Shown piece after piece: positions 7,484-17,300 of a stretch of 64,000 nucleotides of DNA; within the stretch, counting starts at the first letter, position 1, and every line of letters begins with the position of its first letter. The DNA is from Pelomonas asaccharophilus_A. Lineage in GTDB: Bacteria; Pseudomonadota; Gammaproteobacteria; Burkholderiales; Burkholderiaceae_C. Both the position numbers and the translations under genes were made by a program. The stretch spans positions 124,001 to 188,000 of the forward strand of contig NZ_JAVDXV010000007.1 of NCBI RefSeq assembly GCF_031458115.1. Direction: 5' to 3'. Under the pieces are notes generated by a model. That model was not told the DNA's origin, did not search any database, and was given only the letters and a program-made list of their open reading frames with translations.

Positions 7484-8414
7484 GCTGGGGCCCCAGATTG
7501 GCCAGCATGTCGTCGACCATCGCATCGAGGTCGTACTGCAGCTGCCAGCCCCAGTCGGCCTGCGCGGCCGAGTCGTCGATGCGCTGCGGCCAGCTGGCCG
7601 CGATGGCCTGACGGAAGTCGGGCACGCAGTCCATCGTGAAGCCGGGGATGCGGCGGCGGATGCTGGCGGCGATCTGCTCCGGCGTGAAGCTGACGCCGGC
7701 GAGGTTGTAGCTGCCGCGCTGCTTGACCCGGTCGGCCGGCGCATTCATCAGCTCGATGGTGGCGCGCAGCGCATCGGGCATGTACATCATGGGCAGCGCC
7801 TGGTTCTGCTCCAGGAAGCAGGTGTAGCGGCCTTCCTTCAGCGCCGAATGGAAGATCTCCACCGCGTAGTCGGTCGTGCCGCCGCCGGGCGGCGTCTTCC
7901 AGCTGATGAGGCCGGGGTAGCGCAGGCTGCGCACGTCCACGCCGTGCTTGGCGTGGTACCAATCGCACCAGCGTTCGCCGGCCAGCTTGCTGATACCGTA
8001 GACCGTCGTGGGGTCCATCACCGTCGTCTGCGGCGTGTCCACTGCCGGCGTGTTGGGGCCGAAGGCGGCGATGGAGCTGGGCCAGAAGACCTTGTCCAGC
8101 TTCTCGTGGCGGGCCAGCTCCAGCACGTTGAGCAGGCCTTTCATGTTCAGGTCCCAGGCCCACATCGGGTGCTTCTCGCCATTGGCCGACAGCGCGGCGG
8201 CGAGGTGGTAGATCTGCGTGATCTTGTGGCGCTTGACTATTGTCGTGAGCGCACCCGCGTCGGTCACGTCCAGCATCTCGTGCTTCAGCGTGGGCACGCG
8301 GCCCTGCGGGCTGAGGTCGCTGGTGATGACGGCCTCGTTGCCGTGCAGCTTGGCCAGTTCGGTGGCCAGCTCGGTGCCGATCTGGCCGTTGGCGCCGATG
8401 ATGAGGATCTTCAT
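7473..8414 (-). CDS. tdh: L-threonine 3-dehydrogenase, SDR (epimerase-like) type
   Basis: 313 aa, the usual length of short-chain-type threonine dehydrogenases, which oxidise L-threonine to 2-amino-3-ketobutyrate with NAD+. The N-terminal Rossmann motif GANGQIG is at residues 7-13, the catalytic Ser is in PSSIAAF near 113-114, and the YGISK motif gives Tyr139 and Lys143. This is the extended SDR enzyme, unrelated to the zinc-dependent MDR Tdh of E. coli. The start ATG overlaps the stop of kbl by 4 bp, so the pair is translationally coupled, and the next enzyme of the pathway is encoded upstream. General NAD-dependent epimerase is the alternative, but the kbl partner argues for Tdh. Confidence 0.88.
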   Translation of the reverse strand: MKILIIGANGQIGTELATELAKLHGNEAVITSDLSPQGRVPTLKHEMLDVTDAGALTTIVKRHKITQIYHLAAALSANGEKHPMWAWDLNMKGLLNVLELARHEKLDKVFWPSSIAAFGPNTPAVDTPQTTVMDPTTVYGISKLAGERWCDWYHAKHGVDVRSLRYPGLISWKTPPGGGTTDYAVEIFHSALKEGRYTCFLEQNQALPMMYMPDALRATIELMNAPADRVKQRGSYNLAGVSFTPEQIAASIRRRIPGFTMDCVPDFRQAIAASWPQRIDDSAAQADWGWQLQYDLDAMVDDMLANLGPQLKS

Positions 8415-9607
8415 TTGACGATCCCCAGCTCACGGCCGGCCTGCGCGAACGCGGCGACGGCCTTCTCCAGGTGCTCGCGCTCGTGCACGGCCGAGATCTG
8501 CACGCGGATGCGCGCCTGGCCCTTGGGCACGACGGGGAAGAAGAAGCCCACGGCGTAGATGCCCAGCTCCAGGATGCGCTTGGACAGCTCCTGCGCCTTC
8601 ACCGCGTCGTAGACCATGATGGGCACGATGGGATGGGTGCCGGGCTTGATCTCGAAGCCGGCGGCCTGGATGGCCTCGCGGAAGTAGGCGGTGTTGGCTT
8701 CCAGCTTGTCGCGCAGCGCGGTCGAGCCTTCCAGCAGGTCCAGCACGGCCAGCGACGCGCCGGCGATGCTGGGCGCCAGCGTGTTGCTGAACAGATAGGG
8801 GCGCGAGCGTTGGCGCAGCAGCTCGACGACTTCCTTGCGTGCCGCGGTGAAACCGCCCGACGCGCCGCCCAGCGCCTTGCCGAAGGTGCCGGTGATGATG
8901 TCGATCTTGCCGTGCACGCCGCGGTACTCGGGGGTGCCGCGGCCGGTGGTGCCCATGAAGCCGCTGGCATGGCACTCGTCCACGCCCAGCAGCGCGTCAT
9001 AGCGGTCACACAGCGCACGGATCTTGTCGAGCTGGGCAATGGTGCCGTCCATCGAGAACACACCGTCGGTGAAGACCAGCGTGTGGCGGGCGCCCTTCTC
9101 TTTCGCTTCCTTCAGGCAGCGCCCCAGGTCGTCGAGGTTGTTGTGCTCGTAGCGGTAGCGCTGCGCCTTGCACAGGCGGATGCCGTCGATGATGGACGCG
9201 TGGTTCAGCGCGTCGCTGATGATGGCGTCCTGCTCGCCCAGCAGCGGCTCGAACAGGCCGCCGTTGGCGTCGAACGCAGCGGCATAGAGGATGGCGTCCT
9301 CGCAGCCGACGAAGCGGGCGATGCGTTGCTCCAGTTCCTTGTGCAGGTCCTGCGTGCCGCAGATGAAGCGCACCGACGACAGGCCAAAGCCGTGCGTGCG
9401 CAGCGCTTCGTGCGCGGCCTCGATGACCTGCGGGTGCGACGACAGCCCCAGGTAGTTGTTCGCGCACAGGTTGATGACCTCGCGGCCCTCGGTGGTCTTC
9501 ACGACGGCACCCTGGGGCGTCGTGATGATGCGCTCGGCCTTGTAGAGGCCGGCGACGCGGATGCCGTCCAGTTCGGTCTGCAGATGTTGATAGAAGGCTT
9601 GGCTCAT
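8411..9607 (-). CDS. kbl: 2-amino-3-ketobutyrate CoA ligase (glycine C-acetyltransferase)
   Basis: 398 aa with the start at 9607 behind AGGAGCGG; this equals the E. coli enzyme length. It is a PLP-dependent alpha-oxoamine synthase that cleaves 2-amino-3-ketobutyrate with CoA to glycine and acetyl-CoA. The PLP lysine lies in TFGKALGG at residue 244, the same number as in E. coli Kbl, and the DECHASG motif that holds the cofactor is at 210-216. It is the first gene of a two-gene operon with tdh. The upstream gap to the divergent XRE-cupin regulator contains a perfect palindrome that is a likely operator. Confidence 0.93.
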   Translation of the reverse strand: MSQAFYQHLQTELDGIRVAGLYKAERIITTPQGAVVKTTEGREVINLCANNYLGLSSHPQVIEAAHEALRTHGFGLSSVRFICGTQDLHKELEQRIARFVGCEDAILYAAAFDANGGLFEPLLGEQDAIISDALNHASIIDGIRLCKAQRYRYEHNNLDDLGRCLKEAKEKGARHTLVFTDGVFSMDGTIAQLDKIRALCDRYDALLGVDECHASGFMGTTGRGTPEYRGVHGKIDIITGTFGKALGGASGGFTAARKEVVELLRQRSRPYLFSNTLAPSIAGASLAVLDLLEGSTALRDKLEANTAYFREAIQAAGFEIKPGTHPIVPIMVYDAVKAQELSKRILELGIYAVGFFFPVVPKGQARIRVQISAVHEREHLEKAVAAFAQAGRELGIVK

Positions 9608-9644
9608 GGCGCCGCTCCTGATGCACAATTCGGTAAATTGAACT

Positions 9645-9662
9645 TGTTCGATATATCGAACA
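9645..9662. promoter_or_regulatory. 18-bp perfect palindrome, probable operator for tdh-kbl and its regulator
   Basis: TGTTCGATATATCGAACA is a perfect 9+9 inverted repeat lying 37 bp upstream of kbl and 48 bp upstream of the divergent XRE-cupin gene. Position and symmetry fit binding of a dimeric helix-turn-helix protein that controls both transcripts. The assignment of the neighbouring XRE-cupin protein as the binder is inference. I could not place convincing -35/-10 boxes around it. Confidence 0.6.
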
Positions 9663-9710
9663 TTTGTGCAGTATCTGAAAAACCCAAGTTCAAGTCAACT
9701 CACGTCAAGC

Positions 9711-10277
9711 ATGAACATGGACACCGAACCGCCCCGCGTCGGCGCTGCCCTGCAGGCGCTGCGCAGCAGCCGTGGCCTGTCGCTGGATGATCTCTCCAAG
9801 CGCGCCGGCGTGAGCAAGTCGATGTTGTCGCAGATCGAGCGCAACCAGGCCAACCCCACGGTCGCCGTGGTCTGGCGGCTGGCCAATGCGCTGGGCGTGG
9901 ACATGGGCGAGCTGCTCGGCACCGAGCGCGTGGCCGCGCCGGCCATCGAGACCGTACCGGCCCATGCGACGCCGGGGCTGACCAGCCCCGACGGGCTTTG
10001 CAAGCTGCGCATCCTGGGTCCCATCGAACTGGCGGGTCAGTTCGAGTGGTACGAGCTGAGCGTGCAGCCCGGCGGCGTGCTGGACTCGCAGGCCCACGAA
10101 CCCGGTTCCCGCGAGCACCTCAGCGTGCTGACCGGCAGCCTGGAGGTCACGGCGCAAGGCGTGACGAGCAAGCTCAAGGCCGGCGAGACGGCGCGCTATG
10201 CGGTGGATGGGCCCCACGCAATACGCAACTCGGCCAAGTCGGCGGCGACGGCGCTGCTGGTGGTGCTGCACCCGTAG
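9711..10277 (+). CDS. XRE-family transcriptional regulator with C-terminal cupin domain
   Basis: 188 aa. Residues about 10-66 form a typical XRE helix-turn-helix (LSLDDLSKRAGVSKSMLSQI), and residues about 110-188 a small cupin, as in the regulators that sense amino acids or their breakdown products. The start at 9711 was chosen because the HTH begins soon after; the upstream in-frame ATG at 9666 would run into the operator region. It is divergent from kbl-tdh with a palindromic operator candidate between, so it most likely controls threonine catabolism and itself. The ligand, perhaps threonine or glycine, is inference. Confidence 0.85.
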   Translation: MNMDTEPPRVGAALQALRSSRGLSLDDLSKRAGVSKSMLSQIERNQANPTVAVVWRLANALGVDMGELLGTERVAAPAIETVPAHATPGLTSPDGLCKLRILGPIELAGQFEWYELSVQPGGVLDSQAHEPGSREHLSVLTGSLEVTAQGVTSKLKAGETARYAVDGPHAIRNSAKSAATALLVVLHP

Positions 10278-10308
10278 ACTTCCGCGGGTCCAACATGGGA
10301 GCCCGCCG

Positions 10309-11265
10309 ATGATCCAACGTCGTTCCGCCCTGGCCGTGCTGGCCGCCCTGCCCTTGGCAGCCGGCGCTCAGGATTCCAAGCCCATCAAGCTGCTGGTGGG
10401 CTTCCCCGCTGGCGGCGGCACCGATGCCATCGCACGGCTGCTGGCCGAGGCGCTGCAGGCGTCGCTGGGCACGCCGGTCATCGTCGAGAACAAGCCCGGC
10501 GCCGGCGGGCAACTTGCGGCACAGGCACTGAAGGCCGCGCCGGCCGATGGCACGACCTTCTTTGTCAGCCACGACCACACCATCTCCATCCTGCCGCTGG
10601 TGCTGAAGAATCCGGGCTTCGACCCCGCCAAGGACTTCGTGCCGGTCGCGGGCTTCGCGACCTTTGCCAACGCCATCGCGCTGTCCGGCGGCACGCCCGC
10701 CAGCAGCCTGCCCGAGTACCTGGCCTGGGTGAAGAAGCAAGGCGGCCAGGGCAACGTGGGCATTCCGGCGCCGGCCTCGGTGCCGGAGTTCCTCGTCAAG
10801 CTGCTGGGCGAGAAGAACGGGCTCAACCTGCTCAGCGTGCCCTACCGCGGCAGCGCCCCGATGATCGCGGAGATGCTGGGCAACCAGATCAGCGCGGGCG
10901 TGGGCTCGGTGCCCGACCTCATCACGCATCACCAGCAGAAGAAGCTGAAGATCGTGGCGGTCATGGGCCTGCAGCGCCAGGCGGTGCTGCCGGACGTGCC
11001 GACCTTCGCCGAGCTGGGCATCACGGGTTTCGAGGACCTGCCCTACTACGGCCTGTTCGCGCCCGCCGGCACGGCGCCGGCCGTCGTCGAGCGCTTCTCC
11101 AATGCGTTGGCCGGCGTCATCGCGCAGCCTGGCGTGAAGGCGAAGCTGGCCGAGCTGGGTTTGTCGGTGGGCCACATGAGCCCCGCCCAGTTGGCCACGC
11201 GCGAGCGCGCCTATGCGGCGGCGTGGGCCAAGATCATCAGGACGGGCGGTTTCCAGCCTCAGTGA
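10309..11265 (+). CDS. Bug/TctC-family periplasmic solute-binding protein
   Basis: 318 aa with a Sec signal peptide (MIQRRSALAVLAALPLAAGA, likely cleaved before QD). The mature protein shows the family hallmarks: PIKLLVGFPAGGGTD at the start and a VENKPGAGG motif that forms part of the ligand pocket. Such proteins bind carboxylates for tripartite tricarboxylate transporters, or act as orphan sensors; in Burkholderiales they are greatly expanded. No TctA or TctB membrane gene lies nearby, so it is an orphan copy. The ligand cannot be read from sequence. GGGAG precedes the ATG. The 3' end overlaps the convergent yihY-like gene by 29 bp. Confidence 0.9.
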   Translation: MIQRRSALAVLAALPLAAGAQDSKPIKLLVGFPAGGGTDAIARLLAEALQASLGTPVIVENKPGAGGQLAAQALKAAPADGTTFFVSHDHTISILPLVLKNPGFDPAKDFVPVAGFATFANAIALSGGTPASSLPEYLAWVKKQGGQGNVGIPAPASVPEFLVKLLGEKNGLNLLSVPYRGSAPMIAEMLGNQISAGVGSVPDLITHHQQKKLKIVAVMGLQRQAVLPDVPTFAELGITGFEDLPYYGLFAPAGTAPAVVERFSNALAGVIAQPGVKAKLAELGLSVGHMSPAQLATRERAYAAAWAKIIRTGGFQPQ

Positions 11266-12538
11266 CCAGCAACTGCTGGAGCGTCAGGCCCGCCCAATCA
11301 CCCTGGCGCCACAGATTCGCCAGCAATCCCTGGCGCCCCGCAAGAAAGACAGAGATCAGCGGCTCTGCCGGCGTGGTCTCGGGTGCGCACAGCAGCACCA
11401 GGCGTTGGGCGCCGTCCTCTTCGAGCAGACCGATCCAATCCATCGCCTGCAATTGGTCCAGCACGGGGCTGAGCTGCAAGGGGTCAACGCGCAGCGCGCG
11501 CGCCAGCCGCAGATGCGACAGCCCACGCTGCCCACCGTCGCGCGCGCGTTGCAGTTCGCGCAGCGTTTCCAGCGCCAGCGCCATGGGCTGCCCCGGCGTG
11601 CCGGGCCGCAGATGCAGCCGCCCGGTCAGGCTGGGCGTGTTGGCCGCCAGGATGGCGCCCAGCAGCACGATCACCCAGCCCAGGTACACCCACACCAGGA
11701 ACACCGGCACGGTGGCGAACGCGCCGTACAGCGTCGAGTAGGTCGGCACCTTCTTCACATACCAGGCCAACAGCGACTTCGCGAGCGCGAAACCTATGGA
11801 CACAAACACGCCGCCCAGCAGCGCATGCCGCCAGCGCACGTGCGTGTTGGGCACGTAGTGGAACAGCCCGGCCATGGCGAGGCCCAGCAGCACGATGTCG
11901 GCACCGCCCAGCAGCGTGGAGACGCTGGCGGGCATCTTGCCGATGAAGCCCTGGCCAGCGCTGACGGCGTAGCTGGTCAGCGTGAGGCTGCCGCCCAGCA
12001 GCAGCGGGCCCAGCGTCAGCGCGGCCCAGTAGACCAGCACGCGCTGCGCCATGGGCCGCGGGCGCTGCACGCGCCAGATCGCATTCAGCGTGCGGTCGAT
12101 GGTCAGCATCAGCGCCAGCGCGGTGATGCCCAGCACCACCAGGCCCACGACGCCCAACCGGTTGGCCTTGGCGGCGAACTGCGTCAGCGATGCCAGCACC
12201 GGCTTGGCGATGTTGGGCGGGATCAGGCTCTTCAGAAAGTACTGTTCCAGCGCGGCCTGGAAGCTGGAGAACATCGGGAAGGCCGTGAAGACGGCCAGCA
12301 TCACCGTCAGCAGCGGGACGAGTGAAATGAGCGTCGTGAACGTGAGGCTGCCGGCCGTCAGGCCCAGCTTCTCTTCGCGGAAACGCTGGCGGAAGGTGTG
12401 CAGCGTCTGCAACCAGGGCCAGGCCAGCAGATCGTGGATGAAGTTCTGCGCGAACGCGATGGGGTTGCGCGCCAGCGGCGCGTCGGGGTTGTCGGCAGCA
12501 GGCGTGGGCGGGAGCGAAGACGGGGGTGTCGTGGACAT
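11237..12538 (-). CDS. YihY/virulence factor BrkB family inner-membrane protein
   Basis: 433 aa. After a Pro-rich cytoplasmic N-terminus, the characteristic segment GLTAGSLTFTTLISLVPLL starts a core of about six transmembrane helices, then a soluble C-terminal region of roughly 110 residues with a winged-helix look (LRLARALRVDPLQLSPVLDQ). The family was once annotated as RNase BN but is a membrane protein of uncertain function, possibly a transporter. The start at 12538 leaves only 21 bp to the divergent DUF2069 gene. An ATA codon in SIGF precedes GGT, as elsewhere in this genome. Confidence 0.88.
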   Translation of the reverse strand: MSTTPPSSLPPTPAADNPDAPLARNPIAFAQNFIHDLLAWPWLQTLHTFRQRFREEKLGLTAGSLTFTTLISLVPLLTVMLAVFTAFPMFSSFQAALEQYFLKSLIPPNIAKPVLASLTQFAAKANRLGVVGLVVLGITALALMLTIDRTLNAIWRVQRPRPMAQRVLVYWAALTLGPLLLGGSLTLTSYAVSAGQGFIGKMPASVSTLLGGADIVLLGLAMAGLFHYVPNTHVRWRHALLGGVFVSIGFALAKSLLAWYVKKVPTYSTLYGAFATVPVFLVWVYLGWVIVLLGAILAANTPSLTGRLHLRPGTPGQPMALALETLRELQRARDGGQRGLSHLRLARALRVDPLQLSPVLDQLQAMDWIGLLEEDGAQRLVLLCAPETTPAEPLISVFLAGRQGLLANLWRQGDWAGLTLQQLLVTEAGNRPS

Positions 12539-12559
12539 GGCTTCTATGATGCCGCAGCT

Positions 12560-12949
12560 ATGTCCCCTGCCCTCGAAAGAACCGAACCGACCGCGGCCGA
12601 GCGGCTGTCGCGCCAGCTGGCCTTTTTCAGCACGGCGCTGCTGTGCGTGCTGTGCGCGGCCTGGGAGCTGTGGCTGGCGCCCACCGGCCGCGGCACGTTG
12701 GCCATCAAGGCGCTGCCGCTGCTGTTGCCGCTGCCGGGGCTGTGGCGCTATCGCATGTACACCTACCGCGCGCTGGCCTTGTTCATCTGGCTTTATGTGC
12801 TGGAAGGCCTGGTGCGCTCCACCAGCGAGAGCGGCGCAGGCCAATGGCTGGCGCTGACCGAGGTGGTGCTCAGCGTCGTCATCTTCACCGCGTGTACCGC
12901 GCAGATCCGCCAGCGGCTGGCGGCGGCCAAGGTAGCGGAGTCGGCATGA
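12560..12949 (+). CDS. DUF2069 small membrane protein
   Basis: 129 aa with four predicted transmembrane helices (FFSTALLCVLCAAWELWL, IKALPLLLPLPGL, ALALFIWLYVLEGLV, ALTEVVLSVVIFTACTAQI), which fits the DUF2069 family of small proteobacterial inner-membrane proteins with no assigned role. The ATG at 12560 is 21 bp from the divergent yihY-like start. Its stop overlaps the start of the next gene (ATGA at 12946-12949), so the two are translationally coupled. Confidence 0.82.
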   Translation: MSPALERTEPTAAERLSRQLAFFSTALLCVLCAAWELWLAPTGRGTLAIKALPLLLPLPGLWRYRMYTYRALALFIWLYVLEGLVRSTSESGAGQWLALTEVVLSVVIFTACTAQIRQRLAAAKVAESA

Positions 12950-14349
12950 GCGGCTTCCTCGGCGCCCTGCGTGAACGGCTGGGCGAGCCGGGGCTGCTGG
13001 TGGGCGGCGACCTGGCCGCCTACGAGAACGACTGGCGCAAGCGCTACGTGGGCCGCGCGTTGGCCGTCGCTCGGCCGGCGTCGACCGGCGAGGTCGCGAC
13101 CGTCATGCGGCTGTGCCACGAGCACCGCGTGGCCGTCGTGCCCCAGGGCGGCAACACCGGGCTGGTGGGCGGCTCCACGCCGGACGACAGCGGCCGGCAG
13201 CTGGTGCTGAGCCTCACGCGCATGAAGCGCATCCGTGAGATTGACGTGGCCAACGCCAGCCTGACCGCCGAGGCCGGCTGCGTGCTGGCCGACGTGCAGG
13301 CCGCGGCGGCCGGCGCCGGGATGCTGTTCCCGCTGAGCCTGGCGGCCGAGGGTTCGTGCACGCTGGGCGGCAACCTGGCGACCAACGCCGGCGGCACGCA
13401 GGTGCTGCGCTACGGCAATGCGCGCGAGCTGTGCCTGGGGCTGGAGGTGGTCACCGCGACCGGCGAGGTCTGGCAAGGCCTGTCGGGACTGCGCAAGGAC
13501 AACACCGGCTACGACCTGCGTGACCTGTTCATCGGCAGCGAGGGCACGCTGGGCATCATCACGGCGGCGACCATGAAGCTGTATCCGGTTCCGAAGGAAA
13601 AGCTGACCGCGCTGGCCGCGTGCGGCAAGCTGCACGACACGGTCGCGCTGCTGGGCCTGGCGCGCGAGCGCGCGGGCGATGCGCTGACCGGCTTCGAGGT
13701 GATGAACCGCGCGTCGCTGGCCTTGGTGGCCCGCGAGTTGCCGCAACTGGTGCAGCCGCTGGCGCCGGCCGAATGGACGGTGCTGCTGGAACTGTCCGAC
13801 GCCGAAAGCGCGGAGCATGCGCGGGGCGTGTTCGAGGGGCTCCTCGAAGCCGCCTTCGAGCGCGGCGCCGTGACGGACGCGGCCATCGCGCAGAACCTGG
13901 AGCAGGCCAAGGCCTTCTGGCATCTGCGTGAGTCCATACCGCTGGCGCAGGCGCAGGCGGGCTTGAACATCAAGCACGACATCTCGCTACCGGTGTCCGC
14001 CATCCCCGGCTTCGTCGCCGAGATGGACACGGCGCTTTCAACGTACATGCCGGGTATCGAGGTCATCGATTTCGGCCATCTGGGCGACGGCAATCTGCAC
14101 TACAACGTGCAGGCCCCGCGCGGCGTGGCGCCGGCGGAGTTCCTGGCCGCGCACGAGGCGGCCATCAACGAGCGCGTCTACGACGCCGTGCAGCGCCGCG
14201 GTGGCTCGATCTCAGCCGAGCACGGCATCGGCCGGCTCAAGCGCGAAGAGCTGCAGCAGCGCAAGGACCCGACGGCCCTGGCGCTGATGCGGTCCATCAA
14301 GCGGGCGCTGGACCCGCTCGACCTCCTCAACCCTGGGCGGCTGGTGTAA
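12946..14349 (+). CDS. FAD-linked oxidase, D-2-hydroxyglutarate/D-lactate dehydrogenase-like
   Basis: 467 aa of the GlcD/DLD type. The PP-loop FAD-binding domain shows VPQGGNTGLVGGS near residues 65-77 and the GGNLATNAGG and GSEGTLGIIT motifs; the C-terminal domain carries FGHLGDGNLHYN and the closing SAEHGIGRLK, which holds residues that contact the hydroxy-acid substrate and metal. Oxidation of a D-2-hydroxy acid (2-hydroxyglutarate or lactate) to the 2-oxo acid with electron transfer to a carrier is expected. Exact substrate is not readable. It is coupled to the DUF2069 gene by a 4-bp overlap, and its 3' end overlaps the convergent RND gene by 23 bp. Confidence 0.9.
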   Translation: MSGFLGALRERLGEPGLLVGGDLAAYENDWRKRYVGRALAVARPASTGEVATVMRLCHEHRVAVVPQGGNTGLVGGSTPDDSGRQLVLSLTRMKRIREIDVANASLTAEAGCVLADVQAAAAGAGMLFPLSLAAEGSCTLGGNLATNAGGTQVLRYGNARELCLGLEVVTATGEVWQGLSGLRKDNTGYDLRDLFIGSEGTLGIITAATMKLYPVPKEKLTALAACGKLHDTVALLGLARERAGDALTGFEVMNRASLALVARELPQLVQPLAPAEWTVLLELSDAESAEHARGVFEGLLEAAFERGAVTDAAIAQNLEQAKAFWHLRESIPLAQAQAGLNIKHDISLPVSAIPGFVAEMDTALSTYMPGIEVIDFGHLGDGNLHYNVQAPRGVAPAEFLAAHEAAINERVYDAVQRRGGSISAEHGIGRLKREELQQRKDPTALALMRSIKRALDPLDLLNPGRLV

Positions 14350-17300
14350 CGCCGCCGCGGCGGCCGGTCGCGAACCGGCCCAACTTCACGAGCATGCGGA
14401 AGACGAAGCGAATCATCAGCAGCGTCAGCACGGCTTCGATCAACGTCAGCACAAAGGCGCCAACCGCCGTAAACCGCGGCACCCGGCGGTGGAACTTGGC
14501 CACAGCCTTGTCGCGTGCAATCTCGATGCTGTCGTAGAAGCTGGGCACCACCAGCAGCGTCAGGATGGTGGACGTGATCGTGCCGCCGATGATGGCCACG
14601 GCCATCGGGCGGTAGAACTCGCCACCCTCGCCAATGCCGATGGCCACCGGCAGCATGCCGGCGATCAGCGCCAGCGTCGTCATCAGGATGGGCCGGAAGC
14701 GCTTGCGGCCCGCGTGCATCAGCGCCTCTTCGCGCGGGATGCCGGCCTTCTCCTCCTGGCGCGTCGCATCCAGCAGCAGGATGGCGTTCTTGGCCACCAG
14801 GCCCATCAGCATGATGACGCCGATCAGGCTCATCAGGTTCAGCGTGCCGCGCGTGAGGATCAGCGCCACCACCACGCCGATCAGCGAGAGCGGCAGCGAC
14901 AGCATCACGCCCAGCGGCGCCGTGAAGCTGTTGAACTGGATCACCAGCACGAAGTACATCAACGCAATGCCGGACAGCAGCGCGGTGACCATGGCCGTGA
15001 AGACGACTTCCTGGTCACGCGCCGAGCCGGCCAGCTCGATGCCATAGCCGGGCGGGAAGTTGATGGCCTTGGCCAGCTTGACGGCCTCGGCCGTGATCTC
15101 CCCGGCCGAGCGGCCCTGCGCGTTGGCGCTGACCGTGATGGTGCGCTTGCCGTCGCCGTGCTGGATCTGGCCCGGGCCCTTGCCCATCGTGATCGTCGCG
15201 ATCTGATCCAGCGGCACCATGCGGTTGGTCCCGCTGACCGCGATGGGCAGGCGCTCGATGTTGGCGGCGTCCACCCGGTCGGCCGGGTGCAGGCGGATGG
15301 CCACGTCGCGGGCTTCGCCGGTCGGGTCGATCCAGTCGCCGGCCTCGACGCCGGCGAAGGCCACGCGCAGCGCCTGCGCCGCGTCGTTGACCGAGATGCC
15401 CATCTGGTTGGCCAGGCCACGGTCCAGTTCGATCTGCAGTTCGTTCTGCGGGTCCTGCTCTGAGTAGCCCACGTCGACCGCGCCGCGCACGCCGCGCAGC
15501 GTCTTCTGGAAGTCCAGCGTCAGCTCCTGCAGCTTGCGGCTGTCGGCGCCGTAGAAGCGGATCTGCACCGGCTTCTGCGCGCCGTTGTTCAGATCGTCCA
15601 GCACGACGTATTCGGCGCCCACCAGCTGGCCGACCTTCTGGCGCAGCTCCGTCGCCACATCGTCAGCAGAACGCTTGCGCTCGGTGCTCTTGCCGATGTC
15701 GATGTAGATGCGGCCACCGGTCGCGTTCGGGTAGGCCATCGTGGCCTTGGTCTCCGGCAGCGCACGCGCCAGCGCGGCGGCGGCGTCGAGCTTGAGCTTG
15801 GAGTAGTCCAGGCTGCTGGACGCCGGGCTGCGCACGTCGATGACGAGGAAGCCCGCATCGGCCTTGGGCAGGAAGCTGGAGCCGCCGAACTTGCCCTGCA
15901 GCATGATGGCGCCGACGAAGCTCAGCACCGCGAACGCGGCCATCCAGCGGCGGTGGTGCAGTGCCCACGCGATGACGTGGCCATAGCTGTCGGCGACGCC
16001 GTCGAACCAGTGGTTGAAGCGCTGCAGCAGCTTGCCAATGCCCTTCTTGGGCTGCTCGTGGTAGCCCGGCGGGTCACCCCAGTAGGCCGACAGCATGGGG
16101 TCCAGCGTGAAGCTGATCAGCAGCGAAACGATGACCGAGGCCACCACGGTCAGCGCGAACGGCTTGAACCACTGGCCCGGGCCCTGGCCCATGAAGGCGA
16201 CGGGCACGAACACCGCCACGATGGCGAAGGTGGTGGCCGCCACGGCCAGACCAATCTCGGCCGTGCCCTCGCGCGCCGCGGTCACACGGTCGCTGCCGCG
16301 CTCCATATGCCGCACGATGTTCTCTCGAACCACGATGGCGTCGTCGATCAGCACGCCGATGGCCAGGCTCAGGCCCAGCAGGCTCATGAAGTTGAGCGAG
16401 AAGTCCATCAGCCACACGGCGATGAACGCCGCCAGCACGGAGGTGGGCAGCGACAGCGCCGTGATCAGCGTGGAACGCCAGCTGTTCAGGAACACGTAGA
16501 CGACCAGGATGGTCAGGCCGGCGCCGAACACCAGCGCGTGGGTCACGTTGTGCAGGCTGTTCTCGGCGTCTTCCCCGCCGTCCTGCGTGATGTCCATCGT
16601 CGTGCCGGCCGGCAGTTCCTTGCGGATCTCCTCCACCAGCTTGCGTGCCGCGACGGCCACGCTGACGGTGGACGCATCGCGCGAACGCGTGACCGAGATG
16701 CCCACGTTGGGGCGCCCATTGCGCAGCGAGTAGCCGGTCATCTCGGCAAAGCCGTCCTTGACCTCGGCCACCTGGCCCAGGCGGATGACCTGGCCGGCGT
16801 TGCGCTTGATGATCATCTGCTCGAACTCGGCCGGGCTCTCCAGCCGGCCCAGCAGGCGGATGCTCTGGTCTTCCAGCGTGCCCCGCACCTTGCCGACGGG
16901 GGCCGTCGTGTTCTGCGCACGCACGGCGTTCAGCACCTCGGTGACGGACACGCCGAACTCGCGCAGCTTCTCGGCGCGCAGCAGGATGGACAGCTCGCGC
17001 TTGAGCGCGCCGTTCACGTTGACGACCGACACGCCCGCGATGGCGCGGAAGCGCTCGGCGAGCTGGTCTTCCGCCAGGCGGCTGAGCTGCGCATGCGTCA
17101 GCGAGGTGCTCGACAGCGCCAGCTGCAGGATGGGCTGAGCCCCCGGATCGGCGCGCGTGATGATGGGCTCGCGCATCTCGATGGGCAGCTTGTAGCGCAC
17201 CGAGTTGATCGCGTTGCGCACCTCGTCGGCGGCCTCGATCATGTTCTTCGAGAAGTCGAAGACCAGCACGATGGTGGCGCCGCCTTCGCGCGACGTGGAG

